Shown: positions 18,206 through 27,284, counted from the first letter of the stretch. The stretch is DNA of 64,000 bases from MAG-121220-bin8 sp965655865 (GCA_965655865.1 CBFHJJ010000005.1:1-64000); one strand, 5' to 3'. Translations and numbers: made by a program. Notes: a model not told the origin generated them from the sequence alone.

Positions 18206-18236
18206 TTAAAATATCTATTATTAATCACAATTCAAA
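18206..18236 (-). promoter_or_regulatory. Possible arg operon promoter
   Basis: TTTG (18236..18233), 19 nt, then TATTTTAA (18213..18206), which matches TAnnTTTG except for the last two bases. Transcription would begin about 18200, just at the 5' edge of the folded leader. Weak on its own; spacing and position support it. Confidence 0.35.
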
Positions 18237-18289
18237 TTTCAACAAAAAATATTTAACAAACAAAATATATTTTAAAAAAAACAATTAAG

Positions 18290-18297
18290 TAAATTTG
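18290..18297 (+). promoter_or_regulatory. -7 box (TAAATTTG) of pabB
   Basis: TAAATTTG matches TAnnTTTG exactly and ends 14 nt before the TTG start of pabB. It lies downstream of the folded element at 18123-18200, so that element would not be in this transcript. Confidence 0.5.
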
Positions 18298-18311
18298 AAA
18301 AAAAAAAAAAA

Positions 18312-19598
18312 TTGAAAAGATTTTCTAAAAAATTTAAACTTGAAGATTTAAGTCTTTTTAGAGATAAATTATTGAAGTGGTCGAATAAGTATAGTCACTC
18401 TTCATTTTTAAACTCAAATAATTACAGTTCTAATATTAATCAATATGAGTGCATATGTGCTGTTGAAATGGAGTCGGAGACGCCTTTTACAAAACATAAC
18501 TCCACTAAAAAATTGGATAATTATTTAAAAAAAGTTGATGATTGGGTCTTCGGATATTTAAATTATGATTTAAAAAATGAGATTGAAAATTTAAAAAGTA
18601 ATAATCCTGAAAATTTTAGCCTACCCAATCTATATTTTTTTCAACCAAAAAAAATATGGATCATTAAAAATGATTATGTTGAAGCCTTGTATCTAGAATC
18701 TAATTTAATTATTGAAGATTGGAATTCTATTAATAGTTTGAATATTAAAAATGAAAATAATCATTTTAATCCTCCTATACTTAACCAAAAACTTAATAAA
18801 GAACAATATTTAAATAAGATAGATGTGTTAAAAAACCACATTAGAAGAGGAGATGTTTATGAAGCTAACTTTTGTTTCGAGTGGTTCAGTGATCATGCTG
18901 AAATAGATCCACTTTACGTTTATAAAAATCTTAATAAAATATCTAAATCTCCAATGAGTGTTTATTTTAAAAACAAGGAATTACATTTAATATGTTCTTC
19001 CCCTGAAAGATATTTAAAAAGAAATAATAACAAGCTAATTAGTCAACCCATTAAAGGTACAAGTAGAAGAGATGAGGATTTAGTTATTGACAAAAAATTA
19101 AAAGATAATTTAAGTCTTGACCCAAAAGAAAGATCTGAAAATATAATGATTGTAGATTTAGTAAGAAATGATATGTCAAGATTTTCAAAACCAGGTTCTG
19201 TTAAGGTTAAGGAATTATGTGAGGTTTATCCTTTTAAACAAGTTCATCAAATGATTTCTACAATTGAATCTCAAGTTGATTCTTCTTTGAAAATTAGCAA
19301 AATAATTGAGGGTAGTTTTCCAATGGGTAGTATGACTGGAGCTCCTAAAGTTAAAGCAATGAAAATAATTGATGAACTTGAGGAAACAAAAAGAGGACTT
19401 TACAGTGGAGCTGTTGGCTTTATAGACCCTAATGGTAATTTTGATTTTAATGTAGTTATAAGGTCACTTATTTATGACTCAGTGAGTAAACATTTGTCTT
19501 TTCATGTAGGTAGTGCTATTACTGATAAATCAAAAGGGGTAAATGAATATGATGAATGCTTGTTAAAAGGTAAAGCAATGATTTTATCATTAACTTAA
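18312..19598 (+). CDS. pabB: Aminodeoxychorismate synthase component I
   Basis: A 428-residue chorismate-utilising enzyme. PIKGT (lysine about residue 248) is the PabB signature; anthranilate synthase TrpE has PIAGT, so this points to 4-aminobenzoate and folate synthesis. Other family motifs are ENIMIVDLVRND near 277, GSFPMGSMTGAPK near 335 and a C-terminal HVGSAITDKS. No glutamine amidotransferase (pabA) or lyase (pabC) is adjacent. The start is TTG at 18312, chosen because a TAnnTTTG box lies 14 nt upstream and no ATG occurs early in frame. tilS follows 33 nt later. Confidence 0.88.
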   Translation: MKRFSKKFKLEDLSLFRDKLLKWSNKYSHSSFLNSNNYSSNINQYECICAVEMESETPFTKHNSTKKLDNYLKKVDDWVFGYLNYDLKNEIENLKSNNPENFSLPNLYFFQPKKIWIIKNDYVEALYLESNLIIEDWNSINSLNIKNENNHFNPPILNQKLNKEQYLNKIDVLKNHIRRGDVYEANFCFEWFSDHAEIDPLYVYKNLNKISKSPMSVYFKNKELHLICSSPERYLKRNNNKLISQPIKGTSRRDEDLVIDKKLKDNLSLDPKERSENIMIVDLVRNDMSRFSKPGSVKVKELCEVYPFKQVHQMISTIESQVDSSLKISKIIEGSFPMGSMTGAPKVKAMKIIDELEETKRGLYSGAVGFIDPNGNFDFNVVIRSLIYDSVSKHLSFHVGSAITDKSKGVNEYDECLLKGKAMILSLT

Positions 19599-19631
19599 TT
19601 TATATTTTTTTTTAATGTAATATTGTTAAGA

Positions 19632-20909
19632 ATGTTAGATTTAATTAATAAACACATTGATAATAAATTGTCTTTTTTACATGGCAAAAAATTATTGGTT
19701 TGTGTAAGTGGAGGGGTTGACAGTGTGGTTCTTTTACACCTTTTTAATAAAATGAATTATAAAATTGGTGTTGCACATTGTAATTTTAAATTGAGGGATA
19801 AAGAAAGTGATGATGATAGTTTTTTTGTTGAAAATTTATGCAAAAAAAAATCTATACCGTTTTATTCAAAAGATTTTAATATTAATATACCTAAACATTC
19901 AGTTCAAATGGCTGCTAGAAAATTAAGGTATGATTGGTTTTATGAATTATTTGAGTTATATAAATATGATTTTATATTAACTGCTCATCATTTAAATGAT
20001 TCTATAGAAACATTTTTGATTAATTTAACTAGATCGACTGGAATTGATGGTCTTACTGGGATAAATGCTATTAATAATAAAGTTGTTCGACCTTTACTAC
20101 CCTTTAATAAATCTCAAATAATAGATTATGCAAATGGTAATAATATTAAATGGAGAGAGGATTCTTCTAACTTAAAAAACGATTATTTGAGAAATAAAAT
20201 TCGTAATAAGTTAATTCCAGTCTTAAATGATATTAACTCTGGTTTTACAAATAACTTTTCTAAAACCTTAGATCGTCTAAATGAATCTAATTTAATCTTA
20301 AAAGAACATACGGAAAATTTTAAGTCCATTAATTTCAAAACTAAAAATGATGAAATTTTAATCTTAAAAACAGCACTTAAAGATTTGTCAAGTGTAATGA
20401 TTTTTAATTTGTTTGTTGATTATGGATTTAAAAACACAGATCAAATTGTTAGTTTATGTAAAGCTGAAACTGGAAAAATTATTACTTCTAAACTATATTC
20501 TGTTTTAAGTAATAGGACACATCTAATAATTAAAAAAAACACTAAAAATATTAAAATAGATTATTTTTATAATAGCAATAGTGATTTCTTGTTTCCAGAA
20601 AATGTTGTAGTAGAAGAAGGTAATTTCGTCAGTGACAAAAAATCTTTGTACTTAATTAAAGATCAAATTAAATTCCCTTTAATAATAAGAAAATGTCTAC
20701 CCGGTGATTTGATTTATCCAAAAGGGATGAATGGAAAAAAATTAGTGTCTAAGTTATTAAAGGACAATAAGCTGTCTAAATTTGAAAAAGATAAACAATA
20801 TGTGTTAGCTGATCAAGATCATATTTTATGGGTAATTGGCATAAGATTTGATAAAAGAAAGTATATTGACACTGATTCTAATTTAAAAATATCATTCTTT
20901 GAAAAATAA
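19632..20909 (+). CDS. tilS: tRNA(Ile)-lysidine synthase
   Basis: A 425-residue protein from the ATG at 19632, preferred over the TTG three codons upstream. PP-loop SGGVDS at 26-31 is followed by AHCNFKLRDKESDDD near 53 and AHHLNDSIETFLINL near 116. The C-terminal TilS domain includes RKCLPGDLI-P-G-GKKLVSKLLKD near 355-380. It converts the wobble C34 of tRNA-Ile(CAU) to lysidine so that AUA is read as isoleucine, which matters in an AT-rich genome. It overlaps dsbD by 11 bp and follows pabB by 33 nt. Confidence 0.93.
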   Translation: MLDLINKHIDNKLSFLHGKKLLVCVSGGVDSVVLLHLFNKMNYKIGVAHCNFKLRDKESDDDSFFVENLCKKKSIPFYSKDFNINIPKHSVQMAARKLRYDWFYELFELYKYDFILTAHHLNDSIETFLINLTRSTGIDGLTGINAINNKVVRPLLPFNKSQIIDYANGNNIKWREDSSNLKNDYLRNKIRNKLIPVLNDINSGFTNNFSKTLDRLNESNLILKEHTENFKSINFKTKNDEILILKTALKDLSSVMIFNLFVDYGFKNTDQIVSLCKAETGKIITSKLYSVLSNRTHLIIKKNTKNIKIDYFYNSNSDFLFPENVVVEEGNFVSDKKSLYLIKDQIKFPLIIRKCLPGDLIYPKGMNGKKLVSKLLKDNKLSKFEKDKQYVLADQDHILWVIGIRFDKRKYIDTDSNLKISFFEK

Positions 20910-22851
20910 TTTTTTAATAATATTATTTTTAATCCTAAGTTTTCTTGGTTTTTCTCAGGATCCAATTACTTTTGAGACTAAAGTAAAAAAGATTTCTGAA
21001 AATACTTTTGAACTAGTGACTACAGCTAATATTCAGAACAAGTGGAGGTTATATTCACAGAACTTGTCTTCTGGAGGAGCGATTCCAACAGAATTTATTT
21101 TTGATGATAAATTACAATCCATTAAATTAATTGGAGATACTGAAGAGTCACAATCAATAACAAAATTTGATCCTATTTTTCAGATTGAACAATCTTATTT
21201 TGAAAATCAATCAACTTTCACACAATTAATTGAGACTAACAAAATTATTGATAATATATCTGCTGTAATTGCATATCAGGCTTGTGATGACATTGTATGT
21301 GTTTTTAGAGAAGCAAATCTTACTTTTAATTTTGACGGATTAACTTTGACTATTGAAAATGTAGATTTAACATCCGACATCTATGAAAATAATAATGCAT
21401 TAGCAATTGATTTAAAAAACACGGAATTATTATCTGCAATTAACGATAGCTCAGCTTTGACTTCTAATTCATATTTAAATCTATTTATACTTGGATTTAT
21501 AGGTGGTTTATTAGCACTTCTTACACCATGCGTTTTTCCAATGATTCCATTGACTGTTTCGTTCTTCACAAGTAATAAATCTGAAGAGAATTCCAAGTTC
21601 AATGCTGTATTATACGGTCTATTTATAGTTGGGATCTACTTGTCTTTAAGTATACCTTTTCATTTTCTTGATTCAATTGATCCAGAAATTTTAAACAGTA
21701 TATCAACAAATGCAGGATTGAATATCTTCTTTTTTGTAGTCTTTATTTTGTTTGCGTTTTCATTTTTTGGTTTCTATGAAATAACAATCCCTTCAAAATG
21801 GGTTAATTCAATTGACTCAAAATCTAACTCTGTTGGTGGCTATATAGGAGTTTTTTTTATGGCATTAACTTTGGTATTAGTATCATTTTCCTGTACTGGT
21901 CCAATTTTAGGTTCTTTGTTAGTTGGTTCAATTTCATCTCAAGGTGGCGCAATTCAGTTAACCATAGGAATGTTAGGTTTTGGAGTTGCTTTAGCTTTAC
22001 CATTTACAATTTTTGCTTTATTCCCAAATTTGCTAACTACTCTTCCTAAATCTGGGAGATGGATGAATACGTTTAAAGTAATTTTAGGTTTTTTAGAACT
22101 AGGTTTTGCTTTCAAGTTTTTGTCTAACGCCGATTTAGTTGAACATTGGGGTATACTTAAAAGAGAAATTTTTATTGGAATATGGGTATTAATCTCTTTT
22201 TCTTTGTCTTTGTATTTATTAGGTTTATATAAATTCCCACATGAGAGTAAAAATGTTATAACATCAAAATTTAATCTTATTCTAGGTTTTTTTGTTTTAG
22301 GTTTTTCTGTTTATCTTTTTCCAGCTTTGTTACAAAACGGTTCTGATAAAGCTAGAATATTAAGTGGATTTACCCCTCCAGCATTTTATTCCATTTATAG
22401 TAAGTCAAATGATTGTCCTTTGGGCTTTACTTGCTTTAAAGACTTTGATTCAGGTCTTAATTACGCTAAATCTCAAAACAAACCAATATTATTAGATTTT
22501 ACTGGATGGGCATGTGTAAATTGTAGGAGGATTGAAGAAAACGTTTGGACTGATCCTGAAGTTTATAGTTTGATTAATGATAATTTTGTTTTAATATCAC
22601 TTTATGTTGATGATAGAAAGGAGTTAGATGTCAAAGATTTCATTACATTAAAATACAAGTCTGGTAAAGAAAAAATTATTAAAACAGTAGGAGAGAAAGG
22701 AGCTACTTTTCAAGCAATTAACTTCAAAAGTGCTTCGCAACCGTATTATGTGCTTTTAGATAATGATTTAAGAATACTCAATAAACCAATACAGTACACT
22801 TCCAAAGACAAATACTTAAATTGGTTAAAAGAGGGGTTAGATAATTTATAG
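20899..22851 (+). CDS. dsbD: Thiol:disulfide interchange protein DsbD
   Basis: A 650-residue protein with a signal peptide (MKNNFLIILFLILSFLGFSQ). The periplasmic N-terminal domain has a cysteine pair in ACDDIVC near 132. An eight-helix membrane domain follows with cysteines in LTPCVFPM and SFSCTGPILGSLL. The C-terminal thioredoxin-like domain carries WACVNCR near 538. All three redox pairs are therefore present, so it can relay electrons from cytoplasmic thioredoxin to the periplasm. The start is TTG at 20899, overlapping tilS by 11 bp. Its end overlaps the flavin reductase gene by 6 bp. Confidence 0.95.
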   Translation: MKNNFLIILFLILSFLGFSQDPITFETKVKKISENTFELVTTANIQNKWRLYSQNLSSGGAIPTEFIFDDKLQSIKLIGDTEESQSITKFDPIFQIEQSYFENQSTFTQLIETNKIIDNISAVIAYQACDDIVCVFREANLTFNFDGLTLTIENVDLTSDIYENNNALAIDLKNTELLSAINDSSALTSNSYLNLFILGFIGGLLALLTPCVFPMIPLTVSFFTSNKSEENSKFNAVLYGLFIVGIYLSLSIPFHFLDSIDPEILNSISTNAGLNIFFFVVFILFAFSFFGFYEITIPSKWVNSIDSKSNSVGGYIGVFFMALTLVLVSFSCTGPILGSLLVGSISSQGGAIQLTIGMLGFGVALALPFTIFALFPNLLTTLPKSGRWMNTFKVILGFLELGFAFKFLSNADLVEHWGILKREIFIGIWVLISFSLSLYLLGLYKFPHESKNVITSKFNLILGFFVLGFSVYLFPALLQNGSDKARILSGFTPPAFYSIYSKSNDCPLGFTCFKDFDSGLNYAKSQNKPILLDFTGWACVNCRRIEENVWTDPEVYSLINDNFVLISLYVDDRKELDVKDFITLKYKSGKEKIIKTVGEKGATFQAINFKSASQPYYVLLDNDLRILNKPIQYTSKDKYLNWLKEGLDNL

Positions 22852-23316
22852 TGTTTTTCCTCCATGATATATTAAAGGATTTAACTTAGATTTATTTATT
22901 TCACCACTCAAACATTTACCAATATATATAAAATGGTCTCCAGCACTTATTGTGTCTATTATTTTACATTCTAGGAAAGAACAAGAATTTGATATTATTT
23001 TTATATTATTTTTGGATTCAGTTGTTTTAATTCCACTAAACCTTTCTTTTTGACTTAATTTATTATTAGCAAACTGATAACAAATATCTTTTTGAACATT
23101 ACTTAAGATACTTACATTAAAAAAACTATTTTTTTTTAAAGCGATATTTGATTTAGCTTCTTTGTTTAAACAAAATAAAACTAATAGTGGATCAATAGAA
23201 ACAGAAGTAAATGAATTAGCTGTAAATCCATAATCTTTATTATTGTCTTTAGAGGTAATTATAGTAACTCCTGTAGCATAAGTACTACATATTTCTTTGA
23301 AAAGAGATGTGTTCAT
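22846..23316 (-). CDS. Flavin reductase-like (DIM6/NTAB) family protein
   Basis: A 156-residue FMN-binding split-barrel protein: CSTYATGVTIIT at 11-22, GFTANSFTSVSIDPLLVLFCLN near 29-50, and a C-terminal SAGDHFIYIGKCL and LIYHGGK typical of the family. It probably supplies reduced flavin or is a flavoprotein oxidoreductase; the partner is unknown. A TATATTTG box 13 nt upstream overlaps the stop of the nitroreductase gene, so it may be transcribed separately. It overlaps dsbD tail to tail by 6 bp. Confidence 0.82.
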   Translation of the reverse strand: MNTSLFKEICSTYATGVTIITSKDNNKDYGFTANSFTSVSIDPLLVLFCLNKEAKSNIALKKNSFFNVSILSNVQKDICYQFANNKLSQKERFSGIKTTESKNNIKIISNSCSFLECKIIDTISAGDHFIYIGKCLSGEINKSKLNPLIYHGGKTL

Positions 23317-23328
23317 TGATAAAATTTG

Positions 23329-24054
23329 TCAAATATAACGATATACATCTTTAAAAGGAACTCTTAATTGATCTCCATAAATCCCTTCCTTTGTTCTAAT
23401 TCCACACCCTATAACCATATTTATTTCAGAATTATATGGAAGATTTAAAATGTTTTTTACCATTAAAGTGTCTGATCCCTCCATAGGGCAAGTGTCATAA
23501 CCAATTCCTGACATACTTAACATAAAGTTTTGAGCTGCTAATCCAGCGCTTTTGTGAGCAACAATTCTAGTGTCTGAACTAGTAACCTGTCTCATGGTTG
23601 GTCTGAACAATCCAATAATTTGAAATATTATACTTTTAATTACTCCAAAAATGCCAAAAAAATCAGCGTATAATGTTGGAATAATTTTTTTGTAATAAGC
23701 ATGGGCTTGTTTTAATCTTTTTTCAGAAATTTCATTATTTTTTGATTGCTTTGTAATTACATCAACATTCCATTGAGCTCTTTTTTTCCAAAGATCTTTT
23801 CTTACAACAATAACAACTAATTGATTAGCTGTTTTAGCAGCATTTTGATTAAAGCAAGCTTTTGATAATTTTTTTAAAATTTTTTTATCACTAACATGAA
23901 CAAATTCCCATAATTGAAGATTACTACTGTTGGGGGCTAAGCTTGCATTAAATAAGCATTTTTTTACTTTATCAGGATCGATGTCATCATTATTAAAAAC
24001 TCTTACAGACCTACGATATTTTATAGCGTCAGAAACGGATTTTTCTTTCTTCAT
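23329..24054 (-). CDS. Nitroreductase-family protein
   Basis: A 241-residue FMN oxidoreductase. The start IKYRRSVRVFNNDDI and NASLAPNSSNLQLWEF near 33-48 are the classical nitroreductase FMN and substrate motifs. The C-terminal IGCGIRTKEGIYGDQLR fits the family's cofactor-binding tail. The substrate cannot be deduced. It lies 24 nt after an aldehyde dehydrogenase gene and 12 nt before a flavin reductase gene, so a small redox cluster is likely. A TAGATTTG box 19 nt upstream suggests its own promoter. Confidence 0.85.
   Translation of the reverse strand: MKKEKSVSDAIKYRRSVRVFNNDDIDPDKVKKCLFNASLAPNSSNLQLWEFVHVSDKKILKKLSKACFNQNAAKTANQLVVIVVRKDLWKKRAQWNVDVITKQSKNNEISEKRLKQAHAYYKKIIPTLYADFFGIFGVIKSIIFQIIGLFRPTMRQVTSSDTRIVAHKSAGLAAQNFMLSMSGIGYDTCPMEGSDTLMVKNILNLPYNSEINMVIGCGIRTKEGIYGDQLRVPFKDVYRYI
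23330..23337 (-). promoter_or_regulatory. -7 box (TATATTTG) of the flavin reductase gene
   Basis: TATATTTG on the minus strand, 13 nt before the ATG at 23316, overlapping the stop codon of the preceding nitroreductase gene. Confidence 0.45.
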
Positions 24055-24073
24055 TCTTGATATTATTTTTGCG

Positions 24074-24081
24074 CAAATCTA
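24074..24081 (-). promoter_or_regulatory. -7 box (TAGATTTG) of the nitroreductase gene
   Basis: TAGATTTG on the minus strand, 19 nt before the ATG at 24054, overlapping the end of the aldehyde dehydrogenase gene. Confidence 0.4.
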
Positions 24082-25461
24082 TGATATTAACTTTAATATT
24101 TTTTTTATAAAATTTATTTTGTTTTTAAAAGGGGGATATCTTAAAGGAGGATCTATCCAAAGTGGCTTAGAAATGTATGGTTTGAAATGAGAAAATGTAT
24201 CAAATGTAGATTCTCCATGATATTTTCCCATACCACTTTGTCCAACTCCTCCAAAAGGTAGTCTGTCATTAGCTATATGCATAACAGTATCGTTAATAGC
24301 ACCACCTCCAAATGGGTAAGACTCTAAAAATTTTTTTCCGAATTCAGTTCTATTAGTAAAAATATATAATGCTAAAGGATGTGAATATTTAGTTACTAAT
24401 TCATCAACTTCTTTAAAATCATCATACTCAATAATAGGTAATATTGGTCCAAATATTTCATTCTCCATTATTTTAGAATCTAAATTTTCAACTTCTACTA
24501 AGGTTGGTTCAAAAAACTTACTATCCATATCAAATTTACCACCATGCAGTATTTTTTCGTTATTGAGTAATGAATTAAGATATTTCATGTGTTTAACACT
24601 AATAATTCTTCCATATTCTTCACATTTTATAACATCATCACTATAGGTTTTGGTAATTTGGGCAATTAACTCTTTAATTAAATCGTTTTTAATTTTTTTA
24701 TTTACAATTAAAAAGTCAGGAGCTATACATGTTTGACCACAGTTTGTAAATTTTCCCCAAACTATTCGTTTTGCTGTGACATTAATTGAAGCAGTTTCAT
24801 CTACTATGCAGGGGTTTTTTCCACCAAGTTCAAGAGTTGTTGGTGTTAAGTTTGTAGCAGCTGCTTTAGCTATAATTTTTCCAACACTTACACTACCTGT
24901 GAAAAATATATAATCCCATTTATGTTCTAATAATTTAGTTGATATGTCAGGACCTCCTAAAACAACTTTTACGTGACCTTCATCAAAAACTGAACTTAAA
25001 ATTTTATTTAATATTTGACTTGTTTGATCAGAGTATTCAGAGGGTTTTAATAGCACCGTGTTTCCAGCTGCTATTGCTCCGATTAGTGGAGCAATAGATA
25101 ATTGAAAAGGGTAATTCCAAGGTGAAATGTGGAGTGTATTTCCATAAGGTTCAGCTATTATGTAATCAGATGACGGAAAATTTAATAAGGTAGATCTAAC
25201 AGCTTTTCTTTTGGTCCATTTTTTTAAATTTCTAAGAGCAATTTTAATTTCGGAATAAACAAAATGAATCTCAGTTAAATAACTTTCTCCTTTGGATTTA
25301 CCTAAGTCTTTAAATAAAGCTAATTCTATTTCTTTTTCGTTTGATTTAATCTCATTTAAAAGATCTTTTAGTTTTTGAATTCTAAAGTCAACATTATATG
25401 TTTTTTTTGATTTAAAATAATTTTTTTGATTGTCAATTGTTGATTTTAATGATTTATCCAT
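24079..25461 (-). CDS. Aldehyde dehydrogenase (class 3 / fatty-aldehyde type)
   Basis: A 460-residue NAD(P)-dependent aldehyde dehydrogenase. HISPWNYPFQLSIAPLIGA near 112-130, FTGSVSVGK near 189-197, the general-base glutamate in TLELGGKNP near 209 and the nucleophile in NCGQTCIAPD near 240-249 are all intact. The short length, PWNYPFQL motif and hydrophobic C-terminal tail resemble the ALDH3 group that oxidises medium and long-chain aldehydes; that substrate class is inference. It is divergent from the ilv leader, with 149 bp to ilvD. Confidence 0.9.
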   Translation of the reverse strand: MDKSLKSTIDNQKNYFKSKKTYNVDFRIQKLKDLLNEIKSNEKEIELALFKDLGKSKGESYLTEIHFVYSEIKIALRNLKKWTKRKAVRSTLLNFPSSDYIIAEPYGNTLHISPWNYPFQLSIAPLIGAIAAGNTVLLKPSEYSDQTSQILNKILSSVFDEGHVKVVLGGPDISTKLLEHKWDYIFFTGSVSVGKIIAKAAATNLTPTTLELGGKNPCIVDETASINVTAKRIVWGKFTNCGQTCIAPDFLIVNKKIKNDLIKELIAQITKTYSDDVIKCEEYGRIISVKHMKYLNSLLNNEKILHGGKFDMDSKFFEPTLVEVENLDSKIMENEIFGPILPIIEYDDFKEVDELVTKYSHPLALYIFTNRTEFGKKFLESYPFGGGAINDTVMHIANDRLPFGGVGQSGMGKYHGESTFDTFSHFKPYISKPLWIDPPLRYPPFKNKINFIKKILKLIS

Positions 25462-25491
25462 AAAAAAAGGGTTTTTTTGAATAATTAAATT

Positions 25492-25512
25492 ATGATTTTG
25501 ATAAAAATATGA
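25492..25512 (+). CDS. Leader peptide of the ilv operon (MILIKI)
   Basis: A six-codon frame ATG-ATT-TTG-ATA-AAA-ATA-TGA. Four of the five codons after Met specify isoleucine or leucine, two of them by the rare-type ATA codon. It ends 63 nt before an intrinsic terminator that sits directly in front of ilvD. This is the arrangement of an amino-acid attenuator, in which ribosome stalling on Ile/Leu codons controls read-through. Translation is inferred; the promoter was not identified, so inclusion in the transcript is unproven. Confidence 0.5.
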   Translation: MILIKI

Positions 25513-25575
25513 ATTAAATTAATGATGGGTTAAATTAATTAATTTTTTGTTTACTTTTATATTGTATTAATTTCA

Positions 25576-25606
25576 CTCCTTCTCTAAAGATAAGGGGTTT
25601 TTTTTT
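25576..25606 (+). terminator. Attenuator terminator upstream of ilvD
   Basis: CTCCTT (25576-25581) pairs with AAGGGG (25592-25597) through five Watson-Crick pairs and one T-G pair, with a possible inner TC/GA, followed by nine T residues (25598-25606). Only 4 nt separate the T-run from the ilvD ATG. The preceding gene is divergent, so this terminator cannot serve an upstream rightward gene. It should stop ilv transcription prematurely. Confidence 0.7.
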
Positions 25607-25610
25607 AGAA

Positions 25611-27284
25611 ATGATTTTAAATAAATATAGTAAAGACGTCACACAAGATCCTACTCAGCCTGCGGCTAAGGCAATGCTTCATGCAATTGGATTATCTTCT
25701 GAGGATTTATCTAAGCCGTTTGTTGGTATTGCAAGTACTGGTTATGAGGGTAATCCTTGTAATATGCACTTAAATGACCTTTCAAAGAATATTAAAGATG
25801 GTATTAATAATGACGAATTAATTGGATTAATATTTAATACAATTGGAGTTAGTGATGGTATTTCAATGGGAACTCAGGGTATGAGATATTCACTTCCTTC
25901 TCGTGATATTATTGCTGATTCAATTGAGACTGTTGTGCAAGCAATGGCTTATGACTCTTTAATTACTGTTGTTGGTTGTGATAAAAATATGCCTGGTGCA
26001 TTAATTTCGATGCTAAGACTCAATCGGCCATCTATTTTAGTTTACGGTGGAACAATAGCACCTGGATGTCATAATGGAAAAAAACTTGATGTTGTTTCAG
26101 CATTTGAAGCTTGGGGTGAAAAAGTTTCTGGAAAAATTGATGAAAATGAATTTGGTAACATTATAAAAAATGCATGTCCAGGCGCAGGTGCCTGCGGTGG
26201 AATGTATACTGCAAATACTATGTCGTCTGCAATAGAGGCTATGGGTATGTCTCTTCCTTATAATTCATCAAACCCGGCAACTAGTTCTCAAAAAACTAAA
26301 GAATGTGATTTGGTTGGAAAAGCAATTTTTAATTTAATTAAACTAGATATAAAACCTTTAGATATTGTCACTAAACAATCTATTGAAAACGCAGTAAGAT
26401 TAATAACAGTTTTAGGAGGATCAACAAATGCAGTTCTTCATATGCTTGCCATTGCAAAAAGTGCAAATATTAATTTTACCATTGACGATTTTCAAAAAAT
26501 CTCTGAGAAAACCCCATTTTTAGCAGACTTAAAGCCAAGTGGTAAGTTTTTAATGGAGGATCTTCATAATGTCGGTGGAGTTCCAGCTGTAATGAAATAC
26601 ATGTTAGAAAATAATTTGTTAGACGGAAACTGCTTGACAGTAACTGGAAAAACAATTAAAGAAAATTTAGAAGAAGTAAAATCATTAGATTTTAATCAAA
26701 ATGTAATTAAACCAATTTCAAAACCTATTAAAGATTCTGGACATATTAGAATTTTATATGGTAATATAGCTACAAATGGGTCAGTTGCAAAAATTACTGG
26801 GAAAGAAGGTCTAAAATTTTCAGGAAAAGCTATTGTTTTTGATTCTGAACAGGAAGCTAATGATGGAATAAAAAATGGATTAGTCAAAAAAGGTAATGTA
26901 GTTGTTATTAGATATGTAGGTCCAAAGGGTGGGCCCGGAATGCCCGAAATGTTAAAACCTACATCAGCTATAATGGGTTGTGGATTAGGAAAAGAAGTAG
27001 CATTAATAACAGATGGTAGATTTTCAGGAGGTACTCATGGTTTTGTTGTTGGTCATATATGTCCTGAAGCTCAAGACGGAGGTAACATAGCTCTCATTAA
27101 AAACAATGATAATATAATTATTGATGCTATTACTAATTCTATTTCTTTAGATATTTTGGAAGAAGAATTGATAAAAAGAAGAAATAATTGGATTAAACCA
27201 GAACTTAAGTTTAAAAACGGAATATTATATAAATATTGTAAAAATGTTTCAAATGCATCAAAAGGATGTGTCACAGATAATTAA
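25611..27284 (+). CDS. ilvD: Dihydroxy-acid dehydratase
   Basis: A 557-residue iron-sulfur dehydratase. Cluster cysteines are visible in GNPCNMHLNDL near 47-57, VVGCDKNMPG near 121 and CPGAGACGGMYTANTM near 189-204. GPKGGPGMPEML near 442 and ITDGRFSGGTHGFVVGH near 467-483 complete the family signature. It makes 2-oxoisovalerate and 2-oxo-3-methylvalerate for valine and isoleucine. It is the first structural gene of ilvDBNC-gapN. Its stop codon overlaps the ilvB start by one base, and an attenuator lies directly upstream. Confidence 0.97.
   Translation: MILNKYSKDVTQDPTQPAAKAMLHAIGLSSEDLSKPFVGIASTGYEGNPCNMHLNDLSKNIKDGINNDELIGLIFNTIGVSDGISMGTQGMRYSLPSRDIIADSIETVVQAMAYDSLITVVGCDKNMPGALISMLRLNRPSILVYGGTIAPGCHNGKKLDVVSAFEAWGEKVSGKIDENEFGNIIKNACPGAGACGGMYTANTMSSAIEAMGMSLPYNSSNPATSSQKTKECDLVGKAIFNLIKLDIKPLDIVTKQSIENAVRLITVLGGSTNAVLHMLAIAKSANINFTIDDFQKISEKTPFLADLKPSGKFLMEDLHNVGGVPAVMKYMLENNLLDGNCLTVTGKTIKENLEEVKSLDFNQNVIKPISKPIKDSGHIRILYGNIATNGSVAKITGKEGLKFSGKAIVFDSEQEANDGIKNGLVKKGNVVVIRYVGPKGGPGMPEMLKPTSAIMGCGLGKEVALITDGRFSGGTHGFVVGHICPEAQDGGNIALIKNNDNIIIDAITNSISLDILEEELIKRRNNWIKPELKFKNGILYKYCKNVSNASKGCVTDN

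Noticed and set aside
25462..25478. A7-GGG-T7 inverted repeat near the aldehyde dehydrogenase start as a terminator
   Set aside because: The stem has only A-T pairs and a 3-nt loop, and no gene ends there on either strand; it is an AT tract.
25522..25533. Second short frame (MMG) in the ilv leader
   Set aside because: It contains no branched-chain codons and looks accidental.
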